From Oleiphilus sp. (GTDB taxonomy: Bacteria > Pseudomonadota > Gammaproteobacteria > Pseudomonadales > Oleiphilaceae), in assembly GCA_006212045.1 (NCBI GenBank), contig PZPK01000001.1, positions 248,001 to 312,000 on the forward strand: DNA of 64,000 nt. The letters run 5' to 3'. A program made the translations under genes and the position numbers. Under the pieces are notes generated by a model. That model did no database searches and was not told the DNA's origin. It saw only the letters and a list, made by a program, of their open reading frames with translations. The stretch's first letter is position 1. Every line of letters begins with the position of its first letter. Shown piece after piece: positions 46,823 to 57,800 of the stretch.

Positions 46823-48784
46823 CTATACCGGGTACGTTTTGTTTGCTTTCAACAGCTCGATGAACTCAGCTTCCGGAACCGGCGGACAATAGTGATACCC
46901 CTGAACCAGATCACAATTCATTGTGCGCAGCAGGTCTGCCATATCACGATTCTCGACACCCTCGGCGACCACCTCAATGCCAAGGGCGTGCACCATATCG
47001 ATGATGCCTTTTACCAGTGTACGATCCTCGTCAGAGATCAGGATCTCATCAACAAAGCTCTTATCAATCTTCAGTATTTCAATTGGCAATCTACGCAAAT
47101 AACTCAATGAGGAATAACCGGTACCAAAATCATCAATTGCCGTGCGTATCCCAATGCGGCTCAGCTCTTTCAGTGTTAGGACGGCCAGCTCAACGTCATC
47201 CATAATCGCAGTTTCAGTCACCTCAAATTCCAGTTTGTCTGCATCCGCGCCGGTTTCTTCCAGTGCACTGGTCAGATCCGCCTGGAGTGCGCCGCGCTGA
47301 AAATGCTTGGCAGAGATATTCAGTGCCAATACAAAATCTTTCGGCATGAACCCGGCCCAGTTATTCAGATGGTGACAACATTGCCGGATTAACCATTGAC
47401 TGATTGGGATAATCTGGCCGTTCTCTTCTGCGATTGGAATAAACTCCAGCGGACTTCGGTGCTCTCCATCCGCTACGCGCCAGCGGATCAGCGCCTCGGC
47501 CCCCATGATTCGGCCTGTCTTAAGATCCACTTTGGGTTGGAAGAACAACTCGAACTGGTTCTTTTCCAGGGCAATGTTGATCTGGCTTCGAATCTTCAGC
47601 CGATGCACAGAATGATTATCCAGCTCGGAAGAAAACATCGCATAACCATTCTTCCCTCTATCCTTGGCCCGATACATTGCAATGTCTGCACTACTGATGA
47701 GTTTGTCTGCATCATCACCGTGCTCGGGACCAAGGGCCAGCCCGATGCTGCTGGTCATAAATAATTCATCATTGGCCAGCTGAAAAGGACGGGCAAAGGC
47801 ATCTAGCACCTGATTGGCAAATTCAATGGCGGCGGACTCATCTTCCTGACGCTCCATTACCGCAACAAACTCATCCCCGCCATGTCGACATAGCAAGGTT
47901 CCATGTGGCATCTGCTGCTCCAAACGATGCGCGACATCTTTAAGCAACGCATCTCCCGTTCCGTGTCCCAGATAGTCATTCACATCCTTGAAACCATCCA
48001 GATCAAAAAACAGTACTGCCGTTTTTTTACCTTCCTCAAGCCCTTTCTCCAGCGCTTGGTTCAAGCGCATCATCAACAAACGTCGATTGGGCAGGCCGGT
48101 CAGCAGGTCATGGTAGGCACGATGACGGGACTCCTCTTCTTTCAGCCGTAAATCAGAGACATCCCTGAAACTCCATACCTGCCCGACAATCTCTTGGCCA
48201 AATAACTGCGGACTGGAATATGCTTCAATAAAGCGGTGACCGCCAAGACGTATTTCGAATTCCCAGTGTTGCTCCGGAGAATGGGCGCTCTCGCGAAGCG
48301 CCCGTTGCAATTTACCCGGTTCCTGAATCCTGACCCCGACATTCGAAAAAATATCATCAAGTGACTTGAGCTTCTCTGGCCGGTCCGGAATCTCAAAGAT
48401 TGAGCAGAACATGGGATTATAAAGACGCACCCCCATGTTCATATCGAGCACCAGCAAACCATCGTGCATGGACTCAAGGCTTGCGTGCAATAAAGAGTGG
48501 GATTCCAGCAGCGCCTCTTTCGTGCGTTCCTGCTCGGCGAGTTGAGATTGCAGTTCCCGGTTACGTTCGGTCAACTCACGGGAAGTTAACTCCAGCGAGC
48601 GTTCAAGTAATTCCCGATCCCGATCCGACTGCACATAAGCATCGCTGCTAGTCTGGAAGAATGGTTGCAGTTTTGTATCATCCGCCACGGAGGAATCCAG
48701 CTTTTTCAACTGGCGCAGCAACAGGCGATGCCTACTCATGCAATGCGACGCCCCACAGCAGAGCGTGGCGACCGCTGTCTGCAT
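46823..48784 (-). CDS. PAS-GGDEF-EAL cyclic-di-GMP protein
   Basis: 653 residues. A coiled coil (about 50-115, repeated LE/RE heptads), then a PAS-like domain ([16 protein letters not shown] at its end), GGDEF near residue 300 ([13 protein letters not shown], motif intact), and EAL from about 400 ([10 protein letters not shown], intact, with [17 protein letters not shown] and KIDKSFV). Both activities could be present. The upstream FIST gene on the same strand is 30 bases away and probably supplies sensory input. Start uncertain; ATG 48739 is an alternative. Confidence 0.93.
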   Translation of the reverse strand: MQTAVATLCCGASHCMSRHRLLLRQLKKLDSSVADDTKLQPFFQTSSDAYVQSDRDRELLERSLELTSRELTERNRELQSQLAEQERTKEALLESHSLLHASLESMHDGLLVLDMNMGVRLYNPMFCSIFEIPDRPEKLKSLDDIFSNVGVRIQEPGKLQRALRESAHSPEQHWEFEIRLGGHRFIEAYSSPQLFGQEIVGQVWSFRDVSDLRLKEEESRHRAYHDLLTGLPNRRLLMMRLNQALEKGLEEGKKTAVLFFDLDGFKDVNDYLGHGTGDALLKDVAHRLEQQMPHGTLLCRHGGDEFVAVMERQEDESAAIEFANQVLDAFARPFQLANDELFMTSSIGLALGPEHGDDADKLISSADIAMYRAKDRGKNGYAMFSSELDNHSVHRLKIRSQINIALEKNQFELFFQPKVDLKTGRIMGAEALIRWRVADGEHRSPLEFIPIAEENGQIIPISQWLIRQCCHHLNNWAGFMPKDFVLALNISAKHFQRGALQADLTSALEETGADADKLEFEVTETAIMDDVELAVLTLKELSRIGIRTAIDDFGTGYSSLSYLRRLPIEILKIDKSFVDEILISDEDRTLVKGIIDMVHALGIEVVAEGVENRDMADLLRTMNCDLVQGYHYCPPVPEAEFIELLKANKTYPV

Positions 48785-48815
48785 GCTCGGTCAAAGACCT
48801 CCCTCTCTGCCCGCC

Positions 48816-49952
48816 TCATTCCGCAGCCTCAGATAATGTGGTGATGGTCATGGTCTGATTGTGCAACGTACATCCGACCTCATCGAGCAGTGGACAAATC
48901 TCACCATAGGAATAAAAGCCGGTCAGCGGCGTCTGGTCGTTAAACACGGCACTCACCCCTTCCACTTCCTCTTCAACACGCTGCTCAAGCACCAGTTTCC
49001 GGCCCACACAACTGATCAGAATCGCCAGCTCCGGTTGACCCGACATTTTCCCCTGCGTCGATTCAGCGGCGCCGATGGCACCGTCAATCAATCGGTCGAA
49101 ATTGGCCTTCATCAATCGCGCATAAGAACCCTCGGGAAGATCTCCGGCAAATGTCATGGAGTCACCCGACTCATCGATCGCCAGCAAGGTACGGACAAAC
49201 TCCTTACCCTCCGGTGTTTTCACCTTGAGCGGAAAGCGCAAACCGGAAGCCGGCAGGTCAGAGGCATACTCACCCAAGTATTCCTTGTACAGCTTCAGTG
49301 CACTTTGTCCGTCCAATTCGTAGAGAATATTTCGGTCGGACCTGGTAATGACACGGTCCGGGCCAAACGAATCCCATCCCCCGAGAGAACCATAGCCGAC
49401 CTCTAGTGCCTCACCATACAATGCCACAGCACCTACCCGCTTTGGACCAAAACTCTCATTCACACAGATTTGCGTTTCCTGAAACCGACTGCCATCACCA
49501 GCCAGACCACCTGTTATGACCACCTCGCCGGGAAGCACGGAGGATAGACCATTCACCAGCTGCGTACCATTGACATGCAAGCCATCTGACAACACAAAAA
49601 ACAGTTTCATATCGTCATGCGCGAACTTTGCCGCCAGATTCTGGCCCAGCTCATAACTGTCGGCACCTTCATCAAAGGTGATTTCAGCAAGCTTTGCCTG
49701 GGTATGATCAAACTGAATTACCGTCAGTGCGATGGTATTTGTGCTGACGGTGGTCTCGAGAATTTCTCCAGCGGTGGAACAGGCTAACAGAGGCGCATCA
49801 GGATAGTTCTCCTGGCGCCAGCGCGTGAGAATCTCTCCATTGCAGTCCTTTCCCGAACCAAATGCCAGGATCAGATCAGCACGAGCAAGCGTACTCTCTG
49901 ATTTGGACGTCCATCCTGAACCGGGTAAATACTGGAACTGTTGAACCTTCAT
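48816..49952 (-). CDS. FIST domain sensor protein (possible NosP-type)
   Basis: 378 residues from ATG 49952; seven extra residues are possible from 49973. FIST N domain (LILAFGSGKDCNGEILTRW, CSTAGEIL) and FIST C domain (PLTGFYSYGEICPLLDEVG near the C-terminus). FIST proteins are cytoplasmic sensors encoded beside c-di-GMP or histidine kinase genes; the NosP subgroup binds haem and senses nitric oxide. Being directly upstream of a GGDEF-EAL gene fits that role, but haem binding cannot be read from the sequence. Confidence 0.88.
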   Translation of the reverse strand: MKVQQFQYLPGSGWTSKSESTLARADLILAFGSGKDCNGEILTRWRQENYPDAPLLACSTAGEILETTVSTNTIALTVIQFDHTQAKLAEITFDEGADSYELGQNLAAKFAHDDMKLFFVLSDGLHVNGTQLVNGLSSVLPGEVVITGGLAGDGSRFQETQICVNESFGPKRVGAVALYGEALEVGYGSLGGWDSFGPDRVITRSDRNILYELDGQSALKLYKEYLGEYASDLPASGLRFPLKVKTPEGKEFVRTLLAIDESGDSMTFAGDLPEGSYARLMKANFDRLIDGAIGAAESTQGKMSGQPELAILISCVGRKLVLEQRVEEEVEGVSAVFNDQTPLTGFYSYGEICPLLDEVGCTLHNQTMTITTLSEAAE

Positions 49953-50026
49953 GAGTTGCAGACCTGTGATCAAAAAGCATCTCTTAACTCTAGTTCAGAA
50001 TCCTCATTTTTACAGTGCAAACAGAA

Positions 50027-50536
50027 TCACAGATAGTCCCGAAGCCCAAGCCAGGCTTCCAGTTTGGCGTCTTTTGTAATTGAGGCATAAGCCGGACTGG
50101 TGGAGGGCAATAGCAAAAGATCAACTGGCCAGTCCGCGCCAGCATGTTTTCGAAAAATCCCTTGTGCCGCTTTACCATTGAAAGCGATCGCCTTCAACGA
50201 GGGGGTCTTCTGAAAGAAGACTGAAAAATCATTGGGCCGCACAGATGCAGCATCTATGTCCGCATCCATACTACCCGGCCTAATGCAGGAGGCAATGACG
50301 TCCCAGACCGCAATGTGGTGCTGCGTCAAAAGGCGGGTTCTCGCGGAATAGTCCAAAGACGGATCAAAATTCAGGAGGCGCGACATGATCCACCAAAAAG
50401 CATTTTGCGGGTGACCATAATACTGCCTTTCACGCAATGAGCGCTGGCTGGGCAGAGTCCCCAGTATCAGAACACGGGGCTGTTCTCCCAGAATCGGAGC
50501 AAATCCCTGATCTGCTTCAACATCGCCAGCGGCCAC
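50027..50536 (-). CDS. Uracil/hypoxanthine-DNA glycosylase, family 6-like
   Basis: 169 residues. GTLPSQRSLRERQYYGHP near residue 27 and QNAFWWIM correspond to the family 6 (HDG) active-site motifs; AVWDVIASCIRPGSMDA and LLPSTSPAYAS complete the Mug-like fold. Family 6 enzymes remove hypoxanthine (deaminated adenine) and some act on uracil. It is a second superfamily member besides ung at 13.4-14.1 kb. GTG start without a strong site. Confidence 0.85.
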   Translation of the reverse strand: MAAGDVEADQGFAPILGEQPRVLILGTLPSQRSLRERQYYGHPQNAFWWIMSRLLNFDPSLDYSARTRLLTQHHIAVWDVIASCIRPGSMDADIDAASVRPNDFSVFFQKTPSLKAIAFNGKAAQGIFRKHAGADWPVDLLLLPSTSPAYASITKDAKLEAWLGLRDYL

Positions 50537-50578
50537 CTTCTAAGCCCTCACATTCCGTCTCAAGGCCATAGCTCCGCG

Positions 50579-51760
50579 TCAAAGCGTCACTGTCACACTG
50601 GAGGAGGCTTGCGTGGCCTTACGGACGGCGCCATCAACTGTTTTGTCCAATGCCAGTGCAACACCCATGCGCCGCTTGCCTTTGACTTCAGGCTTTCCAA
50701 ACAGGCGCAGTTGGGTGTCCGGAAACGCTAGCGCCTCCTGCAGATGGCCAAACTGAACTTTGTCCGACTCGCCCTCTACCAGAATAACCGATGAGGCTGC
50801 CGGTCCCAGCTGCCGAATAGACGGAATCGGCAGCCCCAGAATCGCACGTGCATGCAGTGCAAATTCAGACAGATCCTGGGATATCAGCGTCACCAGCCCG
50901 GTATCATGTGGTCGCGGCGATACTTCGCTGAAAAAGACCTCATCACCCTGAATGAATAACTCGACACCGAACAAGCCGTTTCCGCCCAGGCTTTCCGTCA
51001 CCTTTCTGGCGTAGTCCCTGGATTTCTCCAGAGCAGCCGAAGACATGACCTGGGGCTGCCAGGATTGCTGATAATCCCCGTCTTTTTGCACATGGCCAAT
51101 CGGTGCACAAAAACTGGTTTGGCCCTGATGGCGAATCGTAAGCAAGGTAATCTCATAATCAAAGTCCACAAAGCCTTCGACAATCACTTTGCCCTGCCCG
51201 GCCCTACCACCTGTCTGGGCCACTTCCCAGGCATGCGCCACATCTTCCTGTGAGCGCACAAGGCTCTGTCCCTTGCCGGAGGAACTCATAATTGGCTTCA
51301 CCAGGCAGGGGAAGCCTATTGCTTCCACCGCACCCAGAAATTCCGGATACTGGCTCGCGAACCGATACGCCGATGTTTTCAATCCCAGCTCTTCCGCCGC
51401 CAGACGCCTGATCCCCTCTCGGTTCATGGTCAGATGCACAGCCCTCGCCGAAGGAATAACCGTATGGCCTTCGCGTTCAAGCTGCACCAGAGTCCCCGTC
51501 GCGATGGCCTCTATTTCAGGTACGATATAATCCGGTTTTTCCTGCTCGATGACCGCCCGCAAAGCCGTATCATCCAGCATATCAATCACGTGAGAACGAT
51601 GCGCTACCTGCATGGCCGGGGCATGTTCGTAACGGTCAACAGCGATCACCTCGACTCCAAGACGCTGCATCTCGATCACCACTTCCTTGCCTAACTCACC
51701 TGCACCACAAAATAACACGCGTGTGGCCGAATCTGACAAGGGTGTTCCTATCTTGCTCAT
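50579..51760 (-). CDS. purT: Formate-dependent GAR transformylase
   Basis: 393 residues from ATG 51760, one longer than E. coli PurT, with GAAGGA just upstream. ATP-grasp fold: [20 protein letters not shown] at the N-terminus, [15 protein letters not shown] in the ATP-binding loop, and [17 protein letters not shown] near the active site. It converts GAR to formyl-GAR using formate and ATP in purine synthesis. Purine-pathway relative to purL, but about 3 kb away and not in one operon. Confidence 0.96.
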   Translation of the reverse strand: MSKIGTPLSDSATRVLFCGAGELGKEVVIEMQRLGVEVIAVDRYEHAPAMQVAHRSHVIDMLDDTALRAVIEQEKPDYIVPEIEAIATGTLVQLEREGHTVIPSARAVHLTMNREGIRRLAAEELGLKTSAYRFASQYPEFLGAVEAIGFPCLVKPIMSSSGKGQSLVRSQEDVAHAWEVAQTGGRAGQGKVIVEGFVDFDYEITLLTIRHQGQTSFCAPIGHVQKDGDYQQSWQPQVMSSAALEKSRDYARKVTESLGGNGLFGVELFIQGDEVFFSEVSPRPHDTGLVTLISQDLSEFALHARAILGLPIPSIRQLGPAASSVILVEGESDKVQFGHLQEALAFPDTQLRLFGKPEVKGKRRMGVALALDKTVDGAVRKATQASSSVTVTL

Positions 51761-51824
51761 GAAAAAATCCTTCGCTGTTATTCCTGATTTTTGCCGCACA
51801 ACCCTGGCGGAATGGCCTCATGCG

Positions 51825-52016
51825 CTATATCAGGCTGCCTGTTTCACGCTCTCTTACCTTGTCCATCACATGGCGCTTCTGTTCCGGGCTCATGTTGCCC
51901 CATTGGGAGATTTCATGCCCGCTGCGATGACATCCGATACAGATGTCATCGTCATCAAGCGCACAGATACTCACGCAAGGCGAAGGGATATCCCGCGCGG
52001 AATGATCATTGTTCAT
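51825..52016 (-). CDS. DUF1289 small protein
   Basis: 63 residues. PCVSICALDDDDICIGCHR followed by EISQWGNMSPEQKRHVM is the DUF1289 signature, with Cys residues spaced as in a small metal-binding or redox motif. Role unknown. Located between the gamma-carbonic-anhydrase gene and purT. Confidence 0.9.
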   Translation of the reverse strand: MNNDHSARDIPSPCVSICALDDDDICIGCHRSGHEISQWGNMSPEQKRHVMDKVRERETGSLI

Positions 52017-52064
52017 AGGAGCTTATCTTTTCATATCTTCAAACAAACGCGGAATATAAACCAT

Positions 52065-52589
52065 TCAGGGTAACGCTTTAAGCTGGGAACGGAACTTTTG
52101 ACCATTTCTGACATAGTGAACGGCTGACATCTCCAGCATCTTCATTTCCACCTCGCTGAGCGCACGCTTGATTTTCCCGGGACTACCGATCACCAGACTG
52201 CCGTCAGGAATTTCCATTTTTTCCGGGATCAGAGTATTCGCACCGATCATGCAATGCTTTCCAATTTTAGCGCCATTCAGAACCACGGCATTGATACCGA
52301 TCAAACTGTAATCACCGATTGTGCAACCGTGCAACATCGCCTTGTGCCCGACCGTCACACCTTTTCCCAGCGTCAATGGCGTGCCGGGGTCGACATGAAG
52401 AATCGAACCGTCCTGAATATTCGTCTGTTCACCGATAACCACAAGATCATTGTCAGCGCGTATTACAACATTAAACCAGATACTGGCCTCCTGATGGATG
52501 GCGACATTTCCAATCACTGTGGCGTTATGCGCAACGAATGCGGGCTCTCCCAGGTATTCAGGGGTTTGGCCATCCAGGGAAAAGTTCAT
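52065..52589 (-). CDS. Gamma-class carbonic anhydrase-like protein (YrdA family)
   Basis: 174 residues forming a left-handed beta helix of hexapeptide repeats ([40 protein letters not shown]). The metal-binding His positions of gamma carbonic anhydrases appear in ILHVDPG, VGHKAML and HGCTIG. Its ATG overlaps the NUDIX stop in an ATGA, so the two are coupled. Enzymatic activity in this family is not always present. Confidence 0.92.
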   Translation of the reverse strand: MNFSLDGQTPEYLGEPAFVAHNATVIGNVAIHQEASIWFNVVIRADNDLVVIGEQTNIQDGSILHVDPGTPLTLGKGVTVGHKAMLHGCTIGDYSLIGINAVVLNGAKIGKHCMIGANTLIPEKMEIPDGSLVIGSPGKIKRALSEVEMKMLEMSAVHYVRNGQKFRSQLKALP

Positions 52590-53197
52590 AACCGGTCTCT
52601 CTCGTAATCTTCAAAAATAGTGATTTGTGCATCAAAGGCAATATTCAGAAGTTCAACCATGACGATGGCTGACAAACCCCAGATTTCGTAATCCTCGCCT
52701 GCATAATGGTAATCATAACTGGGAACCGAAAGGGCCACTCCCTTATAGGTCATCCGGTCACGACGCTTTGGTTCTGCCTGCAAAATGTAATTCACAGGCA
52801 CCTTGAATATACTGTCCAGCTCATCCAGGTTGGGTTGAAGTGCGATGCCTTCATCCACAAGGCCGACGTAGGGAGACACGCGGATACCATGCAGAGATAT
52901 CACCTGGCTTAAAGGGGCAATCACTTCCACATGCTCCGGTGGCACACCGATTTCCTCATGGCATTCCCGCAGGGCGGTGTTTAGCGTGGTTTGATCTTCG
53001 TGATCGAACTTTCCGCCAGGAAATGCGACCTGTCCCTTGTGCGTACTCAAATGCTGGGAACGCCGCGTCAGAATGATTTCCGGATTGTCAGGATTACGCG
53101 TCAACGGTACCAGAATACCCGCTTCGGGAAGCGGCTCAGGGATCTCCCTGGGCTGGTGATCCTGCAAACGTGTAACAAGTGTGTCAATTTTGGTCAT
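52586..53197 (-). CDS. CoA pyrophosphatase-like NUDIX hydrolase
   Basis: 203 residues from ATG 53197; a TTG five codons upstream is an alternative, and neither has a strong site. The UPF0035 mark [20 protein letters not shown] precedes the NUDIX box [20 protein letters not shown], ending EEIGV. This combination is typical of NudL/CoAse, which cleaves coenzyme A and related diphosphates. Coupled to the gamma-carbonic-anhydrase gene. Confidence 0.92.
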   Translation of the reverse strand: MTKIDTLVTRLQDHQPREIPEPLPEAGILVPLTRNPDNPEIILTRRSQHLSTHKGQVAFPGGKFDHEDQTTLNTALRECHEEIGVPPEHVEVIAPLSQVISLHGIRVSPYVGLVDEGIALQPNLDELDSIFKVPVNYILQAEPKRRDRMTYKGVALSVPSYDYHYAGEDYEIWGLSAIVMVELLNIAFDAQITIFEDYERDRL

Positions 53198-53476
53198 GAG
53201 GAAGAACAGCAAAACAGAAGACGGAACCTTAGCACAGGCGGCTTGTTCGGGTGAACGATTAATTTGCCCTTAACAATCCGGCAATCCGCTCGTTAAGCAG
53301 CAAACGAACTGAAACAGCGCCACCAGCGGCTTAAGAAGCCTCTCAGATCTCGCAGAGACCCAGGGAAAGTAACCTGAGGTTCTTAAAAAACCTGTCGACC
53401 CCAACTTTTCCCCGACAATACGTTATACTTCGCCACAACGCTTTTCCACGACAAACCATTCACCCGAAAGCCAACT

Positions 53477-54028
53477 ATGAAATTCTGCAGTCACTGCGGC
53501 AGTGAAGTCGAACACAAAATTCCAGAAGACGATAATCGCCCACGGTACGTATGCGTTTCCTGCGAAACCATCCATTACCAAAACCCGAACATCGTGGCCG
53601 GCACTGTGCCGGTTGTCGGAGATAAAATCCTGCTTTGCAAACGCGCGATCGAGCCGCGTTACGGTTACTGGACCCTGCCTGCGGGCTTCATGGAGAATCA
53701 GGAAACAACCACCGAAGCAGCGATGCGCGAAACCTGGGAAGAAGCCGAGGCCAAAGTCGATATCAAGGGGCTATTCACTGTTATCAACGTGCCGCAGATT
53801 GACCAGGTTCACTTGTACTTCAGAGCCGATGTCTTGGATGGCAAGTTCGGTATCGGACCGGAAAGTCTCGAAACACAACTGTTTTCGGAGCAGGAAATTC
53901 CCTGGGACGAGCTGGCGTTTCCAACGGTAAAGCGCACCTTGAAACTCTATTTGGAAGAGCGCAAACACGGCACATTTGGCGTGCATGTCAGCGATATCAT
54001 CCGGGAACCGCGGGCGCCTTTCAGCTAA
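53477..54028 (+). CDS. NUDIX hydrolase with N-terminal zinc ribbon
   Basis: 183 residues. The zinc ribbon uses FCSHCGSEV and [14 protein letters not shown] (two Cys-x-x-Cys pairs), as in NADH pyrophosphatase NudC. The NUDIX box is [20 protein letters not shown] with EEAEA; REEXEE is varied to RETWEE. It hydrolyses a nucleoside diphosphate derivative, possibly NAD(H). TATACT at 53424-53429 may be the -10 of its promoter. Confidence 0.92.
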   Translation: MKFCSHCGSEVEHKIPEDDNRPRYVCVSCETIHYQNPNIVAGTVPVVGDKILLCKRAIEPRYGYWTLPAGFMENQETTTEAAMRETWEEAEAKVDIKGLFTVINVPQIDQVHLYFRADVLDGKFGIGPESLETQLFSEQEIPWDELAFPTVKRTLKLYLEERKHGTFGVHVSDIIREPRAPFS

Positions 54029-54052
54029 GCTACCCACCTAGCCTTTGTCACA

Positions 54053-54364
54053 CTAGAACTGCTCCAGCCTGACGACGTCATAGGCAGGCTCTTCATAGGG
54101 GTGTGCTGATTTCAAGGCTGCGACTGCAGATCTGATGAGCTGATCACTGCAAACCAGCTCTACCCGCAACTCATCAACCTTTTCGAGCACATCTGCACGA
54201 CCAATAAACGGCGAACTATGCTCACCCGGTCTGAACTGTCCCTGCCCGAGTGTTTGCCAGCAACATTCCGCATATTCACCCACTTTACCGGCCCCGGTTT
54301 CAAAGATCGCTTTTTTAACAGGCTCCGCATGTTCCGGCGGTACAAAAAAACCCAGTTTATACAT
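54053..54364 (-). CDS. NIF3 / YqfO-insert-like protein
   Basis: 103 residues from ATG 54364 with a strong AAGGAGG. YKLGFFVPPEHAEPVKKAIF at the start and LKSAHPYEEPAYDVVRLEQF at the end match the free-standing form of the CutA-like domain inserted in NIF3/YqfO proteins. Possibly a small metal or nucleotide-binding trimer. Function unknown. Convergent with the NUDIX gene. Confidence 0.9.
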   Translation of the reverse strand: MYKLGFFVPPEHAEPVKKAIFETGAGKVGEYAECCWQTLGQGQFRPGEHSSPFIGRADVLEKVDELRVELVCSDQLIRSAVAALKSAHPYEEPAYDVVRLEQF

Positions 54365-54468
54365 ATCTCCCTCCTTGCAGGTGCTATTTATCGATACATA
54401 TTGAAACATGATTCACGAAAATTCGCGTTATATCAGGCCTGGAGCGAGAGTACTCACTTATCTCAGAA

Positions 54469-54495
54469 AGTTACCCACAAAATCTGTGGATAACT
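54469..54495. promoter_or_regulatory. Facing pair of DnaA boxes
   Basis: TTACCCACA (54471-54479) differs by one base from the DnaA-box consensus TTATCCACA, and TGTGGATAA (54485-54493) is its perfect reverse complement. Together they form an inverted repeat with 11-base arms (one mismatch) and a five-base spacer. They lie in an AT-rich gap about 105 bases upstream of the yqfO-like ATG. DnaA could bind as a pair and regulate a promoter or be titrated; an origin is not suggested by the neighbouring genes. Confidence 0.55.
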
Positions 54496-54766
54496 CTGGG
54501 GACATATTTTGGGTATCCTGCCAGAGCCCGCCAATTACGGGGGCTTTATACAAATTGACAACATTTTAACCCGCTATTTTTTATTTTTATGTTTCAATAA
54601 CTTAGCAAAATCAAGAGGAAAATTGGCCAGTATGGGCAGATGTTTCCCGACGCCATCTTTCAAAGCCTCTTCTATGTGCATAAATAACTGACTAAATGTT
54701 CAGTTTTAGTGCATTCCCGCACCTTTTTATACGTTTTTTATCCAAAAAGTTAATTTTTTGATCTTT

Positions 54767-54787
54767 GCGACACTTAACAAGTGTCGC
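54767..54787. terminator. Perfect inverted repeat downstream of purL
   Basis: GCGACACTT and AAGTGTCGC pair over nine bases with a three-base loop. It stands 45 bases beyond the purL stop, where a terminator is expected, but the run after the hairpin on the minus strand is A-rich, not T-rich. It may be a processed 3' end, a Rho-dependent stop region, or a protein site. Confidence 0.4.
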
Positions 54788-54832
54788 TCTGTCTATAAAC
54801 ACTTACATGCAGTAACATTTTTTTACATTCAC

Positions 54833-57800
54833 TCAGCCAAACTGCTTACGTGCGTTCTGAAACAGTCTAAGCCAGGGCGCATCCTCTCCCCAATCTGCCG
54901 GATGCCAGGAATTCTGCACCGTACGATACACCCTTTCCGGATGCGGCATCATAATCGTGACGCGGCCGGAGGCCGAACACACTCCGGCAAGCCCCTCAGG
55001 GGAGCCGTTCGGGTTCGCAGGATAGTTGCTCGCCACCCGGCCATAGTTATCGACATATCGCAGGGACAGCTGCGACTGCCCGGACAAACTCTGCAAGCGC
55101 GTCTGGTTGGCAAACTCGGCGCGACCTTCGCCATGGGCAATCGCAATCGGCATGCGCGACCCTTCCATCCCCTGCAGCAGAACCGAGGCAGATGGCAGCA
55201 CCTCCACCATCGACACTCTGGCTTCGAACTGCTCAGACCGATTACGGACAAAGTGCGGCCAGTGCTCAGTACCAGGGATCAGGGCTCTGAGATTCGACAA
55301 CATCTGACATCCATTACAGACCCCCAGCGCCAGCGTATCCGGATGCTCAAAAAACGCCGCAAACTGGTCTTTCAATCTTGGATTGAAAAGAATCGATTTG
55401 GCCCAGCCTTCTCCGGCACCAAGCACGTCGCCATAGGAAAATCCGCCGCACGCTACCATGGCTTGGAATTGGTCCAGTGTATGTCGACCCGACATCAGAT
55501 CACTCATGTGCACATCAACGGCGCTGAAGCCTGCGCGCGTAAATGCCGCCGCCATCTCAACCTGACCGTTGACACCCTGTTCCCGCAATACGGCAATACG
55601 TGGTTTGGCGCCTGTGTTGATATAAGGCGCGGCAGGATTGTCAGCGATCTCAAAACTCAGCTGAGCATGCAAACCCGGATCGTCACCATCCAGCAGAGCA
55701 TCAAACTCTTCCTGGGCACAATCGGAATTATCCCTTAGCGCCTGCATTCGATAACTCGTTTCTGCCCAGATGCGCTGAAGATCAATTCGAGAGCGCTCCA
55801 GCACAGCTTGGTCCTCGAAGGTAAAGCGGATCCTGTCATCATCTGCCGGTTGCCCAATCACCAGCGTATGCTCTCCCAGACCGGCGGCAGAGAACTGCTG
55901 CAGCACAAACTCAGTATCAGCGCTGCGGACCTGAATGACCGCACCCAGTTCTTCGTTGAACAGCTCGCGGGCAAAGTGCGTCTTATCTTCCGCCAACAAA
56001 TCCAGGCGGACGTGGATACCACAATGCCCGGCAAACGCCATTTCGCACAAAGTGGTAAACACACCACCATCCGAACGGTCGTGATAGGCCAGTAATTTGC
56101 CGTCCGTATTCAAGCCCTGAATCACCGCAAAGAATGCTTTCAGGTCTTCCGGATCATCGACATCCGGTGTCACCGCACCCACCTGCTTGTATACCTGGGC
56201 CAATGCCGAGGCTCCCAGCCGGTTCTGCCCATTCGCCAGGTCTATCAGTATCAGGTCGGTGTCACCTGCATCCCTCTGCAACTGCGGCGTCAGTGTTTTA
56301 CGTACATCTGTCACCGGCGCAAAGCCGGAAATCACCAAAGACAATGGCGATGTGACTGAGCGGGTTTCACGTCCCTCTTCCCAGACCGTCTTCATCGACA
56401 TCGAGTCCTTGCCTACCGGGATCGAAATACCCAGCGCAGGACACAATTCCATCCCGACCGCCTGCACGGTTTGGTAAAGATTGTCATCCTCGCCCGGATG
56501 GCCGGCAGCCGCCATCCAGTTGGCCGATAATTTAATATCCGATAAACCACCGATGGCCGCCGCGGCCAAATTGGTGATCGCCTCACCCACCGCCATACGG
56601 CCAGAGGCAGGAGAATCTATCAGAGCCAGTGGTGTTCTTTCCCCCATCGCCATCGCCTCGCCAGCATAGCCGTCGAGATCGGAGGAAGTGACAGCGACAT
56701 CTGCGACAGGAACCTGCCAGGGGCCAACCATTTGGTCACGAGTGACCATCCCCGTGATCGAGCGATCACCAATGGTGATCAGGAAACTTTTGCTGGCGAC
56801 ACTCGGCAAACGCAGAATGCGCTCCGCCGCCTCTTCAATATTGATCTGAGTGGAGTCAAAAACCGGCTTGGTAAACGACCTGGTTTCCACCGTTCGATGC
56901 ATCTTGGGAGGTTTGCCAAACAGCACCGACATCGGTAAGTCGACAGGTTTGTTATCGAACAATGGATCTTCAACCACCAGTTCTTGCTCTTCGAGCGCTT
57001 CGCCGACCACGGCATAGGGGCAGCGTTCTCGCTCGCAAAGCGACTCGAACACTTCCAGCTTGTCGACATCCACAGCAATAACGTAACGTTCCTGCGATTC
57101 GTTGCACCAGATTTCGTGGGGCGCCATGCCAGGTTCGTCGTTAGGTACCTTGCGCAGATCGAATCGTCCACCGCGCCCGCCGTCACCCACCAGCTCCGGG
57201 AAGGCGTTGGATAGCCCGCCAGCGCCTACATCGTGAATAAAGGCGATCGGATTGTCATCGCCCATTTGCCAGCAACGGTCTATCACCTCCTGACAGCGGC
57301 GTTCCATTTCCGGGTTTTCACGCTGTACCGAGGCAAAATCCAGCTCCGCATGACTGGCGCCGGAATCCATACTCGAAGCCGCCCCGCCGCCAAGGCCGAT
57401 CAGCATCGCCGGTCCACCGAGAACAATCAGCTTTGCGCCGACCTGTATTTCACCTTTCTCGACATGATCCGCCCGAATATTACCAAGGCCACCCGCGATC
57501 ATGATCGGTTTATGATAACCGCGCAATTCTTCACCTTCCGGCCCCATGGCCTGTTCTTCGAAGGTTCGGAAATAGCCGCTCAGGTTGGGACGTCCAAATT
57601 CATTGTTGAACGCCGCTCCCCCGATCGGACCTTCAATCATGATATCAAGTGCAGACTTGATGCGATCGGGCTTGCCATGGTCGCTTTCCCAGGGCTGCTC
57701 GAAGCCCGGAATACGCAGATTGGACACGGTAAACCCGGTCAGCCCGGCTTTGGGTTTTGAGCCACGGCCGGTCGCGCCTTCGTCACGTATTTCACCGCCG

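Larger units (their letters stand above)
54365..54832. other. AT-rich intergenic region before purL
   Basis: About 470 bases between yqfO-like and purL with no convincing gene. It holds two facing DnaA-box-like sequences (54469-54495), a perfect hairpin (54767-54787), and a T/A-rich tract (54540-54760) including a GATC (54760-54763). It is unusually structured for this window. Confidence 0.5.

Noticed and set aside
54469-54495. Chromosomal origin of replication
   Set aside because: Only two DnaA boxes are seen and none of dnaA, dnaN, gidA/mnmG, rpmH or parAB is adjacent.
54758-55738. 326-codon open frame on the plus strand
   Set aside because: It lies almost entirely antisense to the amidotransferase end of purL, whose motifs are intact; the frame shows no family features and no ribosome site.
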